Assembly (NCBI RefSeq): GCF_002008365.1
Contig: NZ_MRDL01000036.1
Location: 299,676 to 363,675 of the forward strand
Source: Rhizobium leguminosarum bv. viciae USDA 2370
Lineage (GTDB): Bacteria; Pseudomonadota; Alphaproteobacteria; Rhizobiales; Rhizobiaceae
Length of the DNA stretch: 64,000 bases
Reading direction: 5' to 3'
Shown here: in pieces, positions 46,848 through 54,340 of the stretch
How positions within the stretch are numbered: the first letter of the stretch is position 1
How the letters are laid out: each line of letters starts with the position of its first letter
Position numbers and translations under genes: made by a program
Notes under the pieces: generated by a model
What the model was told of the DNA's origin: nothing
Seen by the model: only the letters and a program-made list of their open reading frames with translations
The model's database searches: none

Positions 46848-46871
46848 TCTGCCTTGCCCCGGCAGGGCAGA
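46848..46871. terminator. Hairpin between convergent der and ohrR-like genes
   Basis: tctgccttgc / gcagggcaga, ten pairs with one G-T mismatch and a 4-nt loop. It lies 55 bp after der and 28 bp after the opposite gene's end, and so could stop both transcripts. Confidence 0.5.
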
Positions 46872-46898
46872 AGGGGGGGATCACAGGCACTGTGATAG

Positions 46899-47348
46899 CT
46901 ATCCGGCAATCTCAGCCACGCTTTTGTTCAGCGCTTCACGCAGCGCCACGATCTCGGCCTGGAGGCGGGTGAGGTCGACTGTATCGCGACCGCTGGCAGC
47001 GGCGATGCAGCCGGGGATGCCGATCGCCTTTTCCTTGAGGCGCTTGCCTTCGTCCGTCAATCGAAGCATCACGACGCGTTCGTCGTCCTTGCTGCGTTCG
47101 CGTCTGATATAACCTGCGGTTTCAAGGCGTTTGAGCAGCGGGGTCAGCGTGCTCGATTCGAGGAAGAGCTTTTCACCCAAGCCGCCGACGGTCTGGCCGT
47201 CCTGTTCCCAGAGCGAAACCATCGCCAGATATTGCGGATAGGTGAGGCCGAGCGTCTCGAGCAGCGGCTTGTAGACGCGGTTCAGTGCGTGGCTTGCCGT
47301 ATAGACGGCAAAGCAGATGAAATTGTCGAGCTTCAACTGATCCTGCAT
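46899..47348 (-). CDS. OhrR-like MarR-family regulator
   Basis: 149 residues of the MarR family. The sensing cysteine of OhrR is present at residue 12 (LDNFICFAVYTASHALNRVY), followed by LGLTYPQYLAMVSLWEQDG and the wing helix LFLESSTLTPLLKRLETAGYIRRERSKDDERVVMLRLT. Only one other Cys (near residue 116) is seen. OhrR regulators respond to organic hydroperoxides and normally control ohr. Here the divergent neighbour is an exported esterase, not Ohr. Two identical operator-like repeats lie between them. Confidence 0.88.
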   Translation of the reverse strand: MQDQLKLDNFICFAVYTASHALNRVYKPLLETLGLTYPQYLAMVSLWEQDGQTVGGLGEKLFLESSTLTPLLKRLETAGYIRRERSKDDERVVMLRLTDEGKRLKEKAIGIPGCIAAASGRDTVDLTRLQAEIVALREALNKSVAEIAG

Positions 47349-47380
47349 GAAAAATCTCCAAAATCACACAAATTTACATC

Positions 47381-47455
47381 GTGCGATAAATAATCGTAGC
47401 CGCTTTTTATGCATGGTAGCTATGCAGAAATATAAATTGTGCGATAAACAATCGT
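47381..47455. promoter_or_regulatory. Tandem operator candidates for the OhrR-like protein
   Basis: gtgcgataaataatcgt at 47381-47397 and gtgcgataaacaatcgt at 47439-47455 are 16/17 identical and 58 bp apart. Each contains cgat-N5-atcg. They are in the 162-bp divergent region between the regulator and the esterase, so they fit binding sites controlling both genes. Confidence 0.6.
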
Positions 47456-47510
47456 GCGCGATATAAAAGTCAGTGTTCACAACGAACATCGAAACCGAGA
47501 GGACAAGACA

Positions 47511-48524
47511 ATGTCGACCATCAAGACCGTAGTTTCCGCAGCAGCACTGCTCGCAGCCTCCGCCGTTGGCGCGCTTGCCGATCCGGTACTCGAGCCGACA
47601 ACGCAGAAATTCATCGACGGGCTTGCCGGCGGCAAGCCGATCTACACGCTGTCGCCGGCCGATGCCCGCAATGTCCTGGCTGGCGCGCAGAAGGGCGATG
47701 TGAAGAAACTTGCCGCCAAGGAAGAGGACAGGGTCATCAAGGCTGGTCCGACAGGCAGCATCAAGCTGCGCATCGTCCGCCCGGAACATGCCAAGGGCAC
47801 ACTGCCAGTCATTCTCTATTTCCATGGCGGCGGCTGGGTGCTGGGCGATGCGGATACGCATGACCGGCTGGTGCGCGAGATCGCCAACGGCGCCGATGCC
47901 GCTGTCGTCTTCGTCGACTACGAGCGCTCGCCGGAAGCCCGCTATCCCGTTGCCATCGAGCAGGCTTATGCTGCGACCAAATATGTCGCCGAGCATGCCA
48001 AGGAGTTCAAGGTCGACGCCTCCAGGCTCGCGGTCGCAGGCGATAGCGTCGGCGGCAACATGGCGGCGGTGGTGACGCTGCTTGCCAAGGAACGCGGCGG
48101 TCCTGCCATCGATCAGCAGGTGCTGTTCTACCCCGTCACCGACGCCAATTTCGACAATGGTTCCTACAACCAGTTCGCCGATGGCCCGTGGCTGACCAAG
48201 GAGGCGATGAAGTGGTTCTGGAACGCCTATCTGCCCGACGAAGCCAAGCGCAAGGAGCCGACGGCTTCGCCACTGCAGGCATCGCTGGAGCAGTTGAACG
48301 GCCTGCCGCCGGCGCTCGTCATCGTTGACGAAAATGACGTGCTGCGCGACGAGGGTGAGGCCTATGCCCGCAAGCTCAGCCAGGCCGGTGTGAAGGTCAC
48401 GTCGATGCGCTATAACGGCACGATCCACGACTTCGTGCTGCTAAACGCCATTGCCGAAACGCCTGCCGCACGCAGCGCGATTGCGGTCGCGAACGACACG
48501 CTTCGCAGCGCGCTTCACAAGTAA
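47511..48524 (+). CDS. Exported alpha/beta-hydrolase (HSL-type esterase)
   Basis: 337 residues. Signal peptide MSTIKTVVSAAALLAASAVGA-LA with cleavage near residue 23. The hormone-sensitive-lipase family oxyanion motif HGGGW (about residue 105) is followed by the nucleophile elbow GDSVGG (Ser, about residue 181), Asp in VDENDVLRDEG and His in GTIHDF. Such enzymes hydrolyse short-chain esters; the periplasmic location is inferred from the signal. It is divergent from an OhrR-like regulator and probably its target. A strong terminator follows inside the end of the converging gene. Confidence 0.88.
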   Translation: MSTIKTVVSAAALLAASAVGALADPVLEPTTQKFIDGLAGGKPIYTLSPADARNVLAGAQKGDVKKLAAKEEDRVIKAGPTGSIKLRIVRPEHAKGTLPVILYFHGGGWVLGDADTHDRLVREIANGADAAVVFVDYERSPEARYPVAIEQAYAATKYVAEHAKEFKVDASRLAVAGDSVGGNMAAVVTLLAKERGGPAIDQQVLFYPVTDANFDNGSYNQFADGPWLTKEAMKWFWNAYLPDEAKRKEPTASPLQASLEQLNGLPPALVIVDENDVLRDEGEAYARKLSQAGVKVTSMRYNGTIHDFVLLNAIAETPAARSAIAVANDTLRSALHK

Positions 48525-48530
48525 AACCAA

Positions 48531-49712
48531 TCAGTCTGCGGACGGGAGGGGCCCGGCGGTTTCGCCGGGCTTTCTGCTTCTTGGAAGCGATTTGGCAAAC
48601 TGCCAGGCCTTCTTCCATTTCGGCGTGATGACGCCGTTGGCGGCGCGGATATTGTTGATGAACTGCAGTGTCGCCGCTTCCCAGGAATATTGCATAGCGA
48701 GTTCACGCGCCTTGCTGCGCGAGGCGGAGAGGGCGGCAAGGCAGGCGGCTTGCAGGTTGGCGTCGAGCGCCCCGACGTCACTGTCCTCGCCGATGATGTC
48801 GAGCGGGCCGGTGACCGGGTAGGCTGCGACCGGCACGCCCGATGCCAGCGCTTCGAGAATGGTGTTGCCGAAGGTGTCGGTGAGCGAGGGAAAGACGAAG
48901 ACGTCGGCCTGGGCATAGGCTTTCGCCAGATCCTCGCCGAACTGCACGCCGGCGAAGAAGACGTCGGGATATTGCTTTTCGAGCTCGGCGCGGGCCGGAC
49001 CGTCACCGACGACGACCTTGGAACCCGGCAGGTCGAGATCGAGGAAGGCCGGCAGGTTCTTTTCCAGCGCCACACGGCCGACGGTCATGAAGATCGGACG
49101 TGGCAGGCCGAACGGGTTTTCCTCGAGCGCCATCGGACGGAACTGGGTGGCGTCGATGCCGCGGCTCCAGGGCATGAGGTTGCGGATGCCCTTTTCCGAC
49201 AGTTCGCGGGCAAGGCTCGGTGTCGCCACCATGCAGCCGGCGCCGCCATTGTGGAACCAGCGGACAAAGGAATAGAGCCAGCTCTTCGGTATGGGCAGGC
49301 GCGCGGAGACGTATTCCGGAAAGCGGGTGTGGTAGCTCGTCGAAAACGGCATGCGGTTCTTCAGGCACCAGCGGCGGGCGGTCAGCCCCAGCGGACCTTC
49401 GGTGGCAATATGCACGTAGGAGGGATTGTGCTTCTCGATCTCGCGGGCGATGCGGCGGTAATTGGCGATCGATAGGCGGATCTCGGGATAAGTCGGGCAG
49501 GGGATGCTGTTGAAGCGCTCCGGCGTCACCATCGAAACCTCGACGCCCATCTTCGCCAGTTCGCGATTGGTGTTCTCGATCGAGCGTACGACGCCGTTGA
49601 CCTGCGGGTGCCAGGCATCGGTGACGATCACCAGCCTCTCGGGCAGGCTTCCGGCGGCTGCGGCATTGGCCCAGCTCTCGCCGCTATAAGTGTTTGCCGG
49701 ACGTTGCAGCAT
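48531..49712 (-). CDS. GT4-family glycosyltransferase
   Basis: 393 residues. The GT-B fold N-terminal domain starts LVIVTDAWHPQVNGVVRSIENTNREL; the C-terminal domain has PIFMTVGRVALEKNLPAFLDLDL, VVGDGPARAELEKQYP and the donor-binding ADVFVFPSLTDTFGNTILEALASG (Glu-x7-Glu type). The PQVNGVV segment is typical of enzymes that glycosylate lipids or mannosides. The acceptor is unknown. The ATG at 49712 is chosen because an upstream one (49748) would add 12 non-conserved residues. Its last 7-13 codons coincide with the terminator of the opposite gene. Confidence 0.85.
   Translation of the reverse strand: MLQRPANTYSGESWANAAAAGSLPERLVIVTDAWHPQVNGVVRSIENTNRELAKMGVEVSMVTPERFNSIPCPTYPEIRLSIANYRRIAREIEKHNPSYVHIATEGPLGLTARRWCLKNRMPFSTSYHTRFPEYVSARLPIPKSWLYSFVRWFHNGGAGCMVATPSLARELSEKGIRNLMPWSRGIDATQFRPMALEENPFGLPRPIFMTVGRVALEKNLPAFLDLDLPGSKVVVGDGPARAELEKQYPDVFFAGVQFGEDLAKAYAQADVFVFPSLTDTFGNTILEALASGVPVAAYPVTGPLDIIGEDSDVGALDANLQAACLAALSASRSKARELAMQYSWEAATLQFINNIRAANGVITPKWKKAWQFAKSLPRSRKPGETAGPLPSAD
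48551..48573 (+). terminator. Rho-independent terminator after the esterase
   Basis: gcccggcg / cgccgggc, perfect 8-bp stem, 4-nt loop (gttt), then tttct. It lies 26 nt after the esterase stop and inside the 3' coding end of the converging glycosyltransferase gene. Confidence 0.75.
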
Positions 49713-49917
49713 GTCACGATTTCCATCCGCGTCGCAGTGATCTGGCAACGCTCAACCCCTCAGCGGGGTTCCGGAACGGCGATTCCCGCTTGCTTATTTT
49801 GAGGCATGACCATGATGGAAATATTACAGCCCATATTGCAAGGATTGCAGGGGCGTTCGCTGGCCTGATCGCCTCGATTATGTCGGCGGCGGGCGGCGGT
49901 TTCATGCATAGAGAATG

Positions 49918-49944
49918 ACGGCGCCGGTCCAGGACCGGCGCCGT
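49918..49944 (-). terminator. Terminator of glnII
   Basis: A perfect 27-base palindrome: two 13-base arms, acggcgccggtcc and its complement ggaccggcgccgt, around one central base. It starts 8 nt past the glnII stop on the minus strand. On the plus strand it is followed by ttt. Confidence 0.75.
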
Positions 49945-49952
49945 TTGGGAGG

Positions 49953-50993
49953 TTAAGCGGCAGCGGAAGCCGAGCTTGCTGTCGGAACTTCCGAGATCGT
50001 CTTCAGAACCTGCGAAGCGATCTGGTAGGGGCAGCCCTGTGAGTTCGGGCGGCGATCTTCCAGATAGCCCTTGTAGTCGTTCTTGACGAAGGAGTGCGGA
50101 ACGCGGATCGAAGCACCACGGTCGGCAACGCCGTAGGAGAACTTGTTCCACGGTGCCGTTTCGTGCTTGCCAGTCAGGCGCTTGTCGTTGTCAGGACCGT
50201 AGACGTTGATGTGGTCCATCAGGTTCTTTTCGAACTGCGCCATCAGCGCTTCGAAATAGGCCTTGCCGCCGATTTCGCGCATGTACTTGGTCGAGAAGTT
50301 GCAATGCATGCCCGAGCCGTTCCAGTCGGTGTCGCCGAGCGGCTTGCAGTGATACTCGATGTCGATGCCGTATTTTTCGGTCAGGCGCTGCAAGAGGTAG
50401 CGTGCCATCCAGATCTGGTCGGCGGCTTTCTTGGAGCCCTTGCCGAAAATCTGGAATTCCCACTGGCCCTTGGCCACTTCGGCATTGATGCCTTCGTGAT
50501 TGATGCCGGCAGCGAGGCAGAGGTCGAGATGTTCTTCGACGATTTCGCGGGCAACGTCGCCGACGTTCGAATAGCCGACGCCGGTGTAGTACGGACCCTG
50601 CGGAGCGGGGTAGCCCTGCTCCGGGAAGCCGAGCGGACGGCCGTTCTGGTAGAAGAAATATTCCTGCTCGAAGCCGAACCAGGCGTCTTCGTCGTCGAGG
50701 ATGGTGGCGCGGGCATTCGATGCATGCGGCGTGACGCCATCCGGCATCATGACTTCGCACATGACGAGAGCGCCGTTGGTACGGGCCGGGTCGGGATAGA
50801 TGGCGACCGGCTTCAGCACGCAATCGGAGCTGCGGCCTTCAGCCTGCTGTGTCGAGGAGCCGTCAAAGCCCCAGAGCGGAAGCTGTTCCAGCGTCGGGAA
50901 TGCGTCGAATTCCTTGATCTGCGTCTTGCCACGCAGGTTCGGTACCGGAGTGTACCCATCGAGCCAAATATACTCGAGCTTATATTTTGTCAT
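49953..50993 (-). CDS. glnII: Glutamine synthetase II (eukaryotic type)
   Basis: 346-residue GSII that makes glutamine from glutamate, ammonia and ATP. The N-terminal beta-grasp reads KLEYIWLDGYTPVPNLRGKTQ. The catalytic part has LWGFDGSSTQQAEG, ILDDEDAWFGFEQEYFFY (metal Glu), NAEVAKGQWEFQIFG, WNGSGMHCNFST and HETAPWNKFSYGVADRGASIRVP. GSII is characteristic of Rhizobiaceae alongside GlnA and is turned on under nitrogen limitation. A sigma-54 promoter lies 90 bp upstream. The ATG at 50993 has gagag upstream; an ORF extension to 51056 is not conserved. Confidence 0.96.
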   Translation of the reverse strand: MTKYKLEYIWLDGYTPVPNLRGKTQIKEFDAFPTLEQLPLWGFDGSSTQQAEGRSSDCVLKPVAIYPDPARTNGALVMCEVMMPDGVTPHASNARATILDDEDAWFGFEQEYFFYQNGRPLGFPEQGYPAPQGPYYTGVGYSNVGDVAREIVEEHLDLCLAAGINHEGINAEVAKGQWEFQIFGKGSKKAADQIWMARYLLQRLTEKYGIDIEYHCKPLGDTDWNGSGMHCNFSTKYMREIGGKAYFEALMAQFEKNLMDHINVYGPDNDKRLTGKHETAPWNKFSYGVADRGASIRVPHSFVKNDYKGYLEDRRPNSQGCPYQIASQVLKTISEVPTASSASAAA

Positions 50994-51082
50994 CGTGACT
51001 CTCTCAATGCTACGAAGGTGAGCAAATCCGGAGGTGATCTCGGCGCGCAAGCGCATCCGACCGCCAGGGATGACGCTTTAAA

Positions 51083-51098
51083 AGCACGTAGCGTGCCA
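51083..51098 (-). promoter_or_regulatory. Sigma-54 promoter of glnII
   Basis: Minus strand TGGCACG-ctac-gTGCt: GG and GC are separated by exactly 10 bp, as the -24/-12 class requires. It lies 90-105 bp before the glnII ATG. NtrC-activated glnII expression is established in rhizobia. A convincing NtrC pair was not found further upstream. Confidence 0.75.
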
Positions 51099-51315
51099 GT
51101 TTTGGCGCCACGCAAAAGAAAAATTGCGAATCAGCGTGCCGGCCGATTTTTTCTCTTTTGGAAAATCGGGCTGCTTTTAACGCTCACAGGCGGTATCGCC
51201 CATCAAAACGCACTTTTCCCATCTGGAACTGGATGAAAATTGCGGCGTTAGGCTGAAATGATGAAGTGTTAAACAAATTATCGGAAGCTTTTAGCCGAGA
51301 CAGCATGCCGACCGA

Positions 51316-51357
51316 TTACAATTGTAACATTGCCCTTATTTTATGCAATTTGCATAA
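51316..51357. promoter_or_regulatory. Two perfect palindromes upstream of the DUF2735 gene
   Basis: ttacaattgtaa (51316-51327) and ttatgcaa-t-ttgcataa (51341-51357), 13 bp apart, in the 432-bp divergent region between glnII and the DUF2735 gene. The rest of that region holds the sigma-54 promoter and no ORF. The palindromes are operator candidates; the binding protein is unknown. Confidence 0.45.
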
Positions 51358-51425
51358 ACTATGTGCATTGTGCTATGTAGATGGTCCTGAAATGTTGATG
51401 CGCCGAACTGAATGGAGGCGATCTC

Positions 51426-51617
51426 ATGCCCACCGGTTTCCATCGTGAATCCGCAACGATCTACCAGTTTCCCGTGAAGGCGATACGAAACGCCAACCGG
51501 TTCGAACGCGCCAGGCTGATGGAGCGCGAGGCAGCAGACGTCTGCGATGCTGCGCTCGACAGCTGCTGGTACCATGACGAGGCAGTTCGCGAGTCCGATC
51601 GGCCGACGAAGTCCTGA
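51426..51617 (+). CDS. DUF2735 small protein
   Basis: 63 residues of the DUF2735 family, a Rhizobiales-specific group usually beside glnII. Sequence YQFPVKAIRNANRFERARLMEREAADVCDAALDSCWYHDEAV matches the family throughout; the length is typical. Its ribosome site ggagg is 7 nt before the ATG. Gene position divergent from glnII suggests a nitrogen-regulated accessory role, which is inference. Confidence 0.85.
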   Translation: MPTGFHRESATIYQFPVKAIRNANRFERARLMEREAADVCDAALDSCWYHDEAVRESDRPTKS

Positions 51618-51628
51618 TTTTTTCTTTC

Positions 51629-51662
51629 GTATAACCCTGAAATCGAAATCGATTTGAGGGAT
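51629..51662 (+). repeat. Truncated RIME-like A unit
   Basis: cgtataaccctgaaatcga followed by aatcgatttgaggg matches the first hairpin of the A unit only; the rest of the element is absent. Confidence 0.45.
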
Positions 51663-51734
51663 CAGCGGAGCAAACGATGCCGACGAGGCGGGAAGCGCCT
51701 GTGCATGGCGTTAGTACTGCGTCAGCATGTGCGG

Positions 51735-52655
51735 CTAGCCGCCATCCAGTCCGAGCTTTTCCCTTACGACCAATGCACCATGTTCGCTGACGACGCGGGC
51801 AGCGACCTTTGCTGCGAAGCGGGCGGCGGCAGGCGCATCGCCTGCTTCGAGGTATCGTGCGAGAAAGGCGCCGTTGAAGCTGTCGCCGGCGCTGGTCGTG
51901 TCGACCACCTTCTTCACCTTTTCAGCCGGAACGAAGGTTTGCGCGCCGGCAAAATTCAGCGTGACACCGTCAGCGCCGTTCTTGACGACGATATCGACGG
52001 CGCCCAGTGCGCGATAGCGGTGAATCGTCGCCTCAATGGAATCATCGCCGAAATGGGCCGCCTCGTCGTCGAAGCTCGGCATGACGAGCACGGAGGAGCG
52101 GGCGCCTTCGCTGATCGTCGTGTGCATCACGTCGTAGCTCGACCAGAGGCGCGGACGGATGTTCGGATCGAAGACGACGAGCTTGCCGGCGGCCTTGGCG
52201 CGACGGACTTCGGCAAGCAAAGTCTCGGCATCCTCATGTGGCAGGATGGCAAGGGTGATGCCGGAGAAATAGATGACGGCAGCGCTCTCCACCGCCTCGC
52301 GCAGGCGGTCCGGATCAGCCGCCAGGCTGCGGGCTGCCGAGCCGTCGCGCCAGTAGCTGAAGGAACGTTCGCCGTTCTTCAGATTGATCATATAGAGGCC
52401 GGGCGTCCTGCCCCTGATGCGGCGGATGAGGCTCGTGCCGATGCCTGATGTGTCGATGAAGGCCAGCATCTCGTCCGACATGGCGTCGTCACCGAGGGCG
52501 GTGAAATAATCGACCGACCAGTCGGCGGCAAGGCAGGCGCGGGCATACCAGGCGGTGTTGAAGGTATCGCCGGCAAAGCCTTTGCGCAGCAGGCCGTCGC
52601 CTGCCTGCGAGAGTTCCACCATGCATTCACCGATCGATAGAAACCGTCTGCTCAC
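51735..52655 (-). CDS. kdgK: 2-Keto-3-deoxygluconate kinase (PfkB family)
   Basis: 306-residue ribokinase-family sugar kinase. It has FLSIGECMVELSQAGDGLLRKGFAGDTFNTAWYARA, KDG-kinase-like GLYMINLKNGERSFSYWR, LVVFDPNIRPRLW, VVKNGADGV and the anion-hole/catalytic Asp in VVDTTSAGDSFNGAFLARYLEAG. It makes KDPG, which enters the Entner-Doudoroff pathway. The start is an ATG preceded by gagga on the minus strand. No operon partner is present. Confidence 0.9.
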   Translation of the reverse strand: MSRRFLSIGECMVELSQAGDGLLRKGFAGDTFNTAWYARACLAADWSVDYFTALGDDAMSDEMLAFIDTSGIGTSLIRRIRGRTPGLYMINLKNGERSFSYWRDGSAARSLAADPDRLREAVESAAVIYFSGITLAILPHEDAETLLAEVRRAKAAGKLVVFDPNIRPRLWSSYDVMHTTISEGARSSVLVMPSFDDEAAHFGDDSIEATIHRYRALGAVDIVVKNGADGVTLNFAGAQTFVPAEKVKKVVDTTSAGDSFNGAFLARYLEAGDAPAAARFAAKVAARVVSEHGALVVREKLGLDGG

Positions 52656-52671
52656 CTTGTCCTCCCGGCAT

Positions 52672-52740
52672 TAGAGTGCTGCGGATCCAACAGGACGCGC
52701 TAGGGACACTCTATCACTTTGAATTGGCGGATTATCCGCA
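52672..52740 (-). repeat. RIME-like A unit, inverted and truncated
   Basis: tagagtgctgcggatccaac, aggacgcgct, actctatcactttgaatt and ggattatccgc match the reverse complement of the copy at 44464-44569 over its second half. Confidence 0.6.
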
Positions 52741-52802
52741 GGTCTTCATTCGCTGATACGCGGAGCCGGGCAGAGTGACAAGCGTCGATATTACAGGAGA
52801 TG

Positions 52803-52837
52803 AAGCCCGTCTTCGCGGGCGAGGCGAAGGCGGGCTT
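52803..52837 (-). terminator. Terminator of the small exported gene
   Basis: aagcccg and cttcgc pair with gcgaag and cgggctt around a short loop, with one mismatch in between. It lies 12 bp beyond the gene end on the minus strand. Confidence 0.6.
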
Positions 52838-52849
52838 TCAGAAGGACGC

Positions 52850-53191
52850 CTATTCGTGGATGGTGTAGCTGCCCATCGCGCAAAGATCTTGCGTATCTTC
52901 CGTGGTTGCGAGGTTTGAGCCTTCTTCGAATTCGAAGCGCATGTCGTATTTGCAGACGGTGCGGCCATCGGCGATGGTGATATCGATGCTTTCGCCCGGA
53001 TTGAGAACGTCGTCACCGAAGACGTCATCCTCCCATTCGCCGACGCCGGTCGGCGAGCTGTAGAAACGTGTCAGGACGGAGTTCGTCCCGTTGGTGAGCT
53101 TGAAGTTCAGATCTTCGGCATGCGACGAAACGGCGGAGGCGGCGATCATCGTGGCGGCGAGTGCGATCAAAGCTGATATTTTCGATTTCAT
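52850..53191 (-). CDS. Small exported protein, unknown family
   Basis: 113 residues. Sec signal peptide MKSKISALIALAATMIAA then SAVSSHA (cleavage near residue 25). The mature domain has a beta-rich look: LNFKLTNGTNSVLTRFYSSPTGVGEWEDDVFG, then VLNPGESIDITIADGRTVCKYDMRFEFEEGS and a last DLCAMGSYTIHE. Two cysteines can form a disulfide. Similar periplasmic small proteins occur in rhizobia; I know no function. The ATG at 53191 starts the signal peptide. Confidence 0.78.
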   Translation of the reverse strand: MKSKISALIALAATMIAASAVSSHAEDLNFKLTNGTNSVLTRFYSSPTGVGEWEDDVFGDDVLNPGESIDITIADGRTVCKYDMRFEFEEGSNLATTEDTQDLCAMGSYTIHE

Positions 53192-53324
53192 GTATGCGTT
53201 CCCCTGGCTTGCGATTAGGCCGAAATGGGATAGCATTCGCTCATAAAATCTTTCTTATCGGGGACCTTAGATCCAAAAATAGTCCGCTTCGTCCCGGGAT
53301 GGACGGCGGTCGGACATTCAAGGC

Positions 53325-53346
53325 GACGGCCGCCTGGGCGGCCGTC
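53325..53346 (-). terminator. Hairpin ending the opp operon
   Basis: gacggccgcc / ggcggccgtc, perfect 10-bp stem with a 2-nt loop, 7 nt after the oppF stop. The T-run (ttt) is on the plus-strand side, so activity on the minus strand would depend on stem strength. Confidence 0.6.
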
Positions 53347-53353
53347 TTTCCGT

Positions 53354-54340
53354 TCATGGCCTGTCCATATGATAGCAGGCGGCCTTCTGCCCGGGGCGGA
53401 CCTCCTCGGTCGGCGGCATTTCGGTGCGACAGATGTCGGTCGCCTTCCAGCAGCGCGGTGAGAAGACGCAGCCCTTCGGCGGGTTGAGCGGCGAGGGCGG
53501 GTCACCCTGCAGGCGGATGCGGGTGCGCAGGCGCGCAAGCTTCGGATCGGGAATCGGCGCGGCGGAAAAGAGCGCCTGCGTATAGGGGTGGGCCGGATGA
53601 TCGAAGACGGTGGCGCAGTCGCCGGCTTCCACCACCCTGCCGAGATAGAGCACCAGCACATCGTCTGAGATCAGGCGGACGACGGAGAGGTCGTGGCTGA
53701 TGAAGATCAGCGTCAGGCCGAATTCCTTGCGCAGCTTGCGCAGGAGCGTGATGACCTGACCCTGGATCGAGACGTCGAGGGCCGAAACCGGCTCGTCGCA
53801 GATAATGAGCTTCGGTTTGGTGACGACCGCGCGGGCGATGCCGATGCGTTGCGCCTGGCCGCCGGAGAATTCGTGCGGATAGCGGTTGATCATTTCCGGC
53901 ACCAGGCCGACGGCGGTCATGATCTCGCGGACACGTTCGGTGCGCTCGGCTTTGGAGAGTTTCGGCTCGAAGACGGTGAGCGGCTCGGCGATGATGTCGC
54001 CGACCGTCATGCGCGGGTCGAGCGAGGCGATCGGATCCTGAAAGATGATCTGCATGTCGCGGCGCGCGGCGCGCATTTCCTCATCCGACAGGTCAAGCAG
54101 GTTCCGGCCCTGCCAGAGGATGCGGCCCTTCTGCGATTTCAACAGCCGCAGGATGGAGCGGCCGAGCGTGGACTTGCCGCAGCCGGATTCGCCGACGATG
54201 CCGAGCGTGCGGCCTTCGCTGAGGTCGAAGCTGACATTGTTGACGGCTGTGAGAAAGATCGGCGGCTTGAAGAGGCCTTTTGCCGGCAGTTCGAATTGGG
54301 TCGTTAGGTTCTCGACCCTCAGAAGCGATCGTTCAGCCAT
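53354..54340 (-). CDS. oppF: Peptide ABC transporter ATPase (OppF-like)
   Basis: 328-residue ATPase. Walker A GESGCGKST, Q-loop IIFQDPIASLDPRM, signature FSGGQAQRIGIARAV, Walker B LIICDEPVSALDVS, H-loop ISHDLSV. The C-terminal oligopeptide-transporter extension has a Cys cluster GCVFSPRCWKATDIC and CYHMD, as in OppF/DppF, where it can hold a 4Fe-4S cluster. It overlaps oppD by 8 bp and is last in the operon. Confidence 0.93.
   Translation of the reverse strand: MAERSLLRVENLTTQFELPAKGLFKPPIFLTAVNNVSFDLSEGRTLGIVGESGCGKSTLGRSILRLLKSQKGRILWQGRNLLDLSDEEMRAARRDMQIIFQDPIASLDPRMTVGDIIAEPLTVFEPKLSKAERTERVREIMTAVGLVPEMINRYPHEFSGGQAQRIGIARAVVTKPKLIICDEPVSALDVSIQGQVITLLRKLRKEFGLTLIFISHDLSVVRLISDDVLVLYLGRVVEAGDCATVFDHPAHPYTQALFSAAPIPDPKLARLRTRIRLQGDPPSPLNPPKGCVFSPRCWKATDICRTEMPPTEEVRPGQKAACYHMDRP

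Noticed and set aside
49811..49870. Short frame MMEILQPILQGLQG between glycosyltransferase and glnII
   Set aside because: About 18 codons with no good ribosome site; likely chance.
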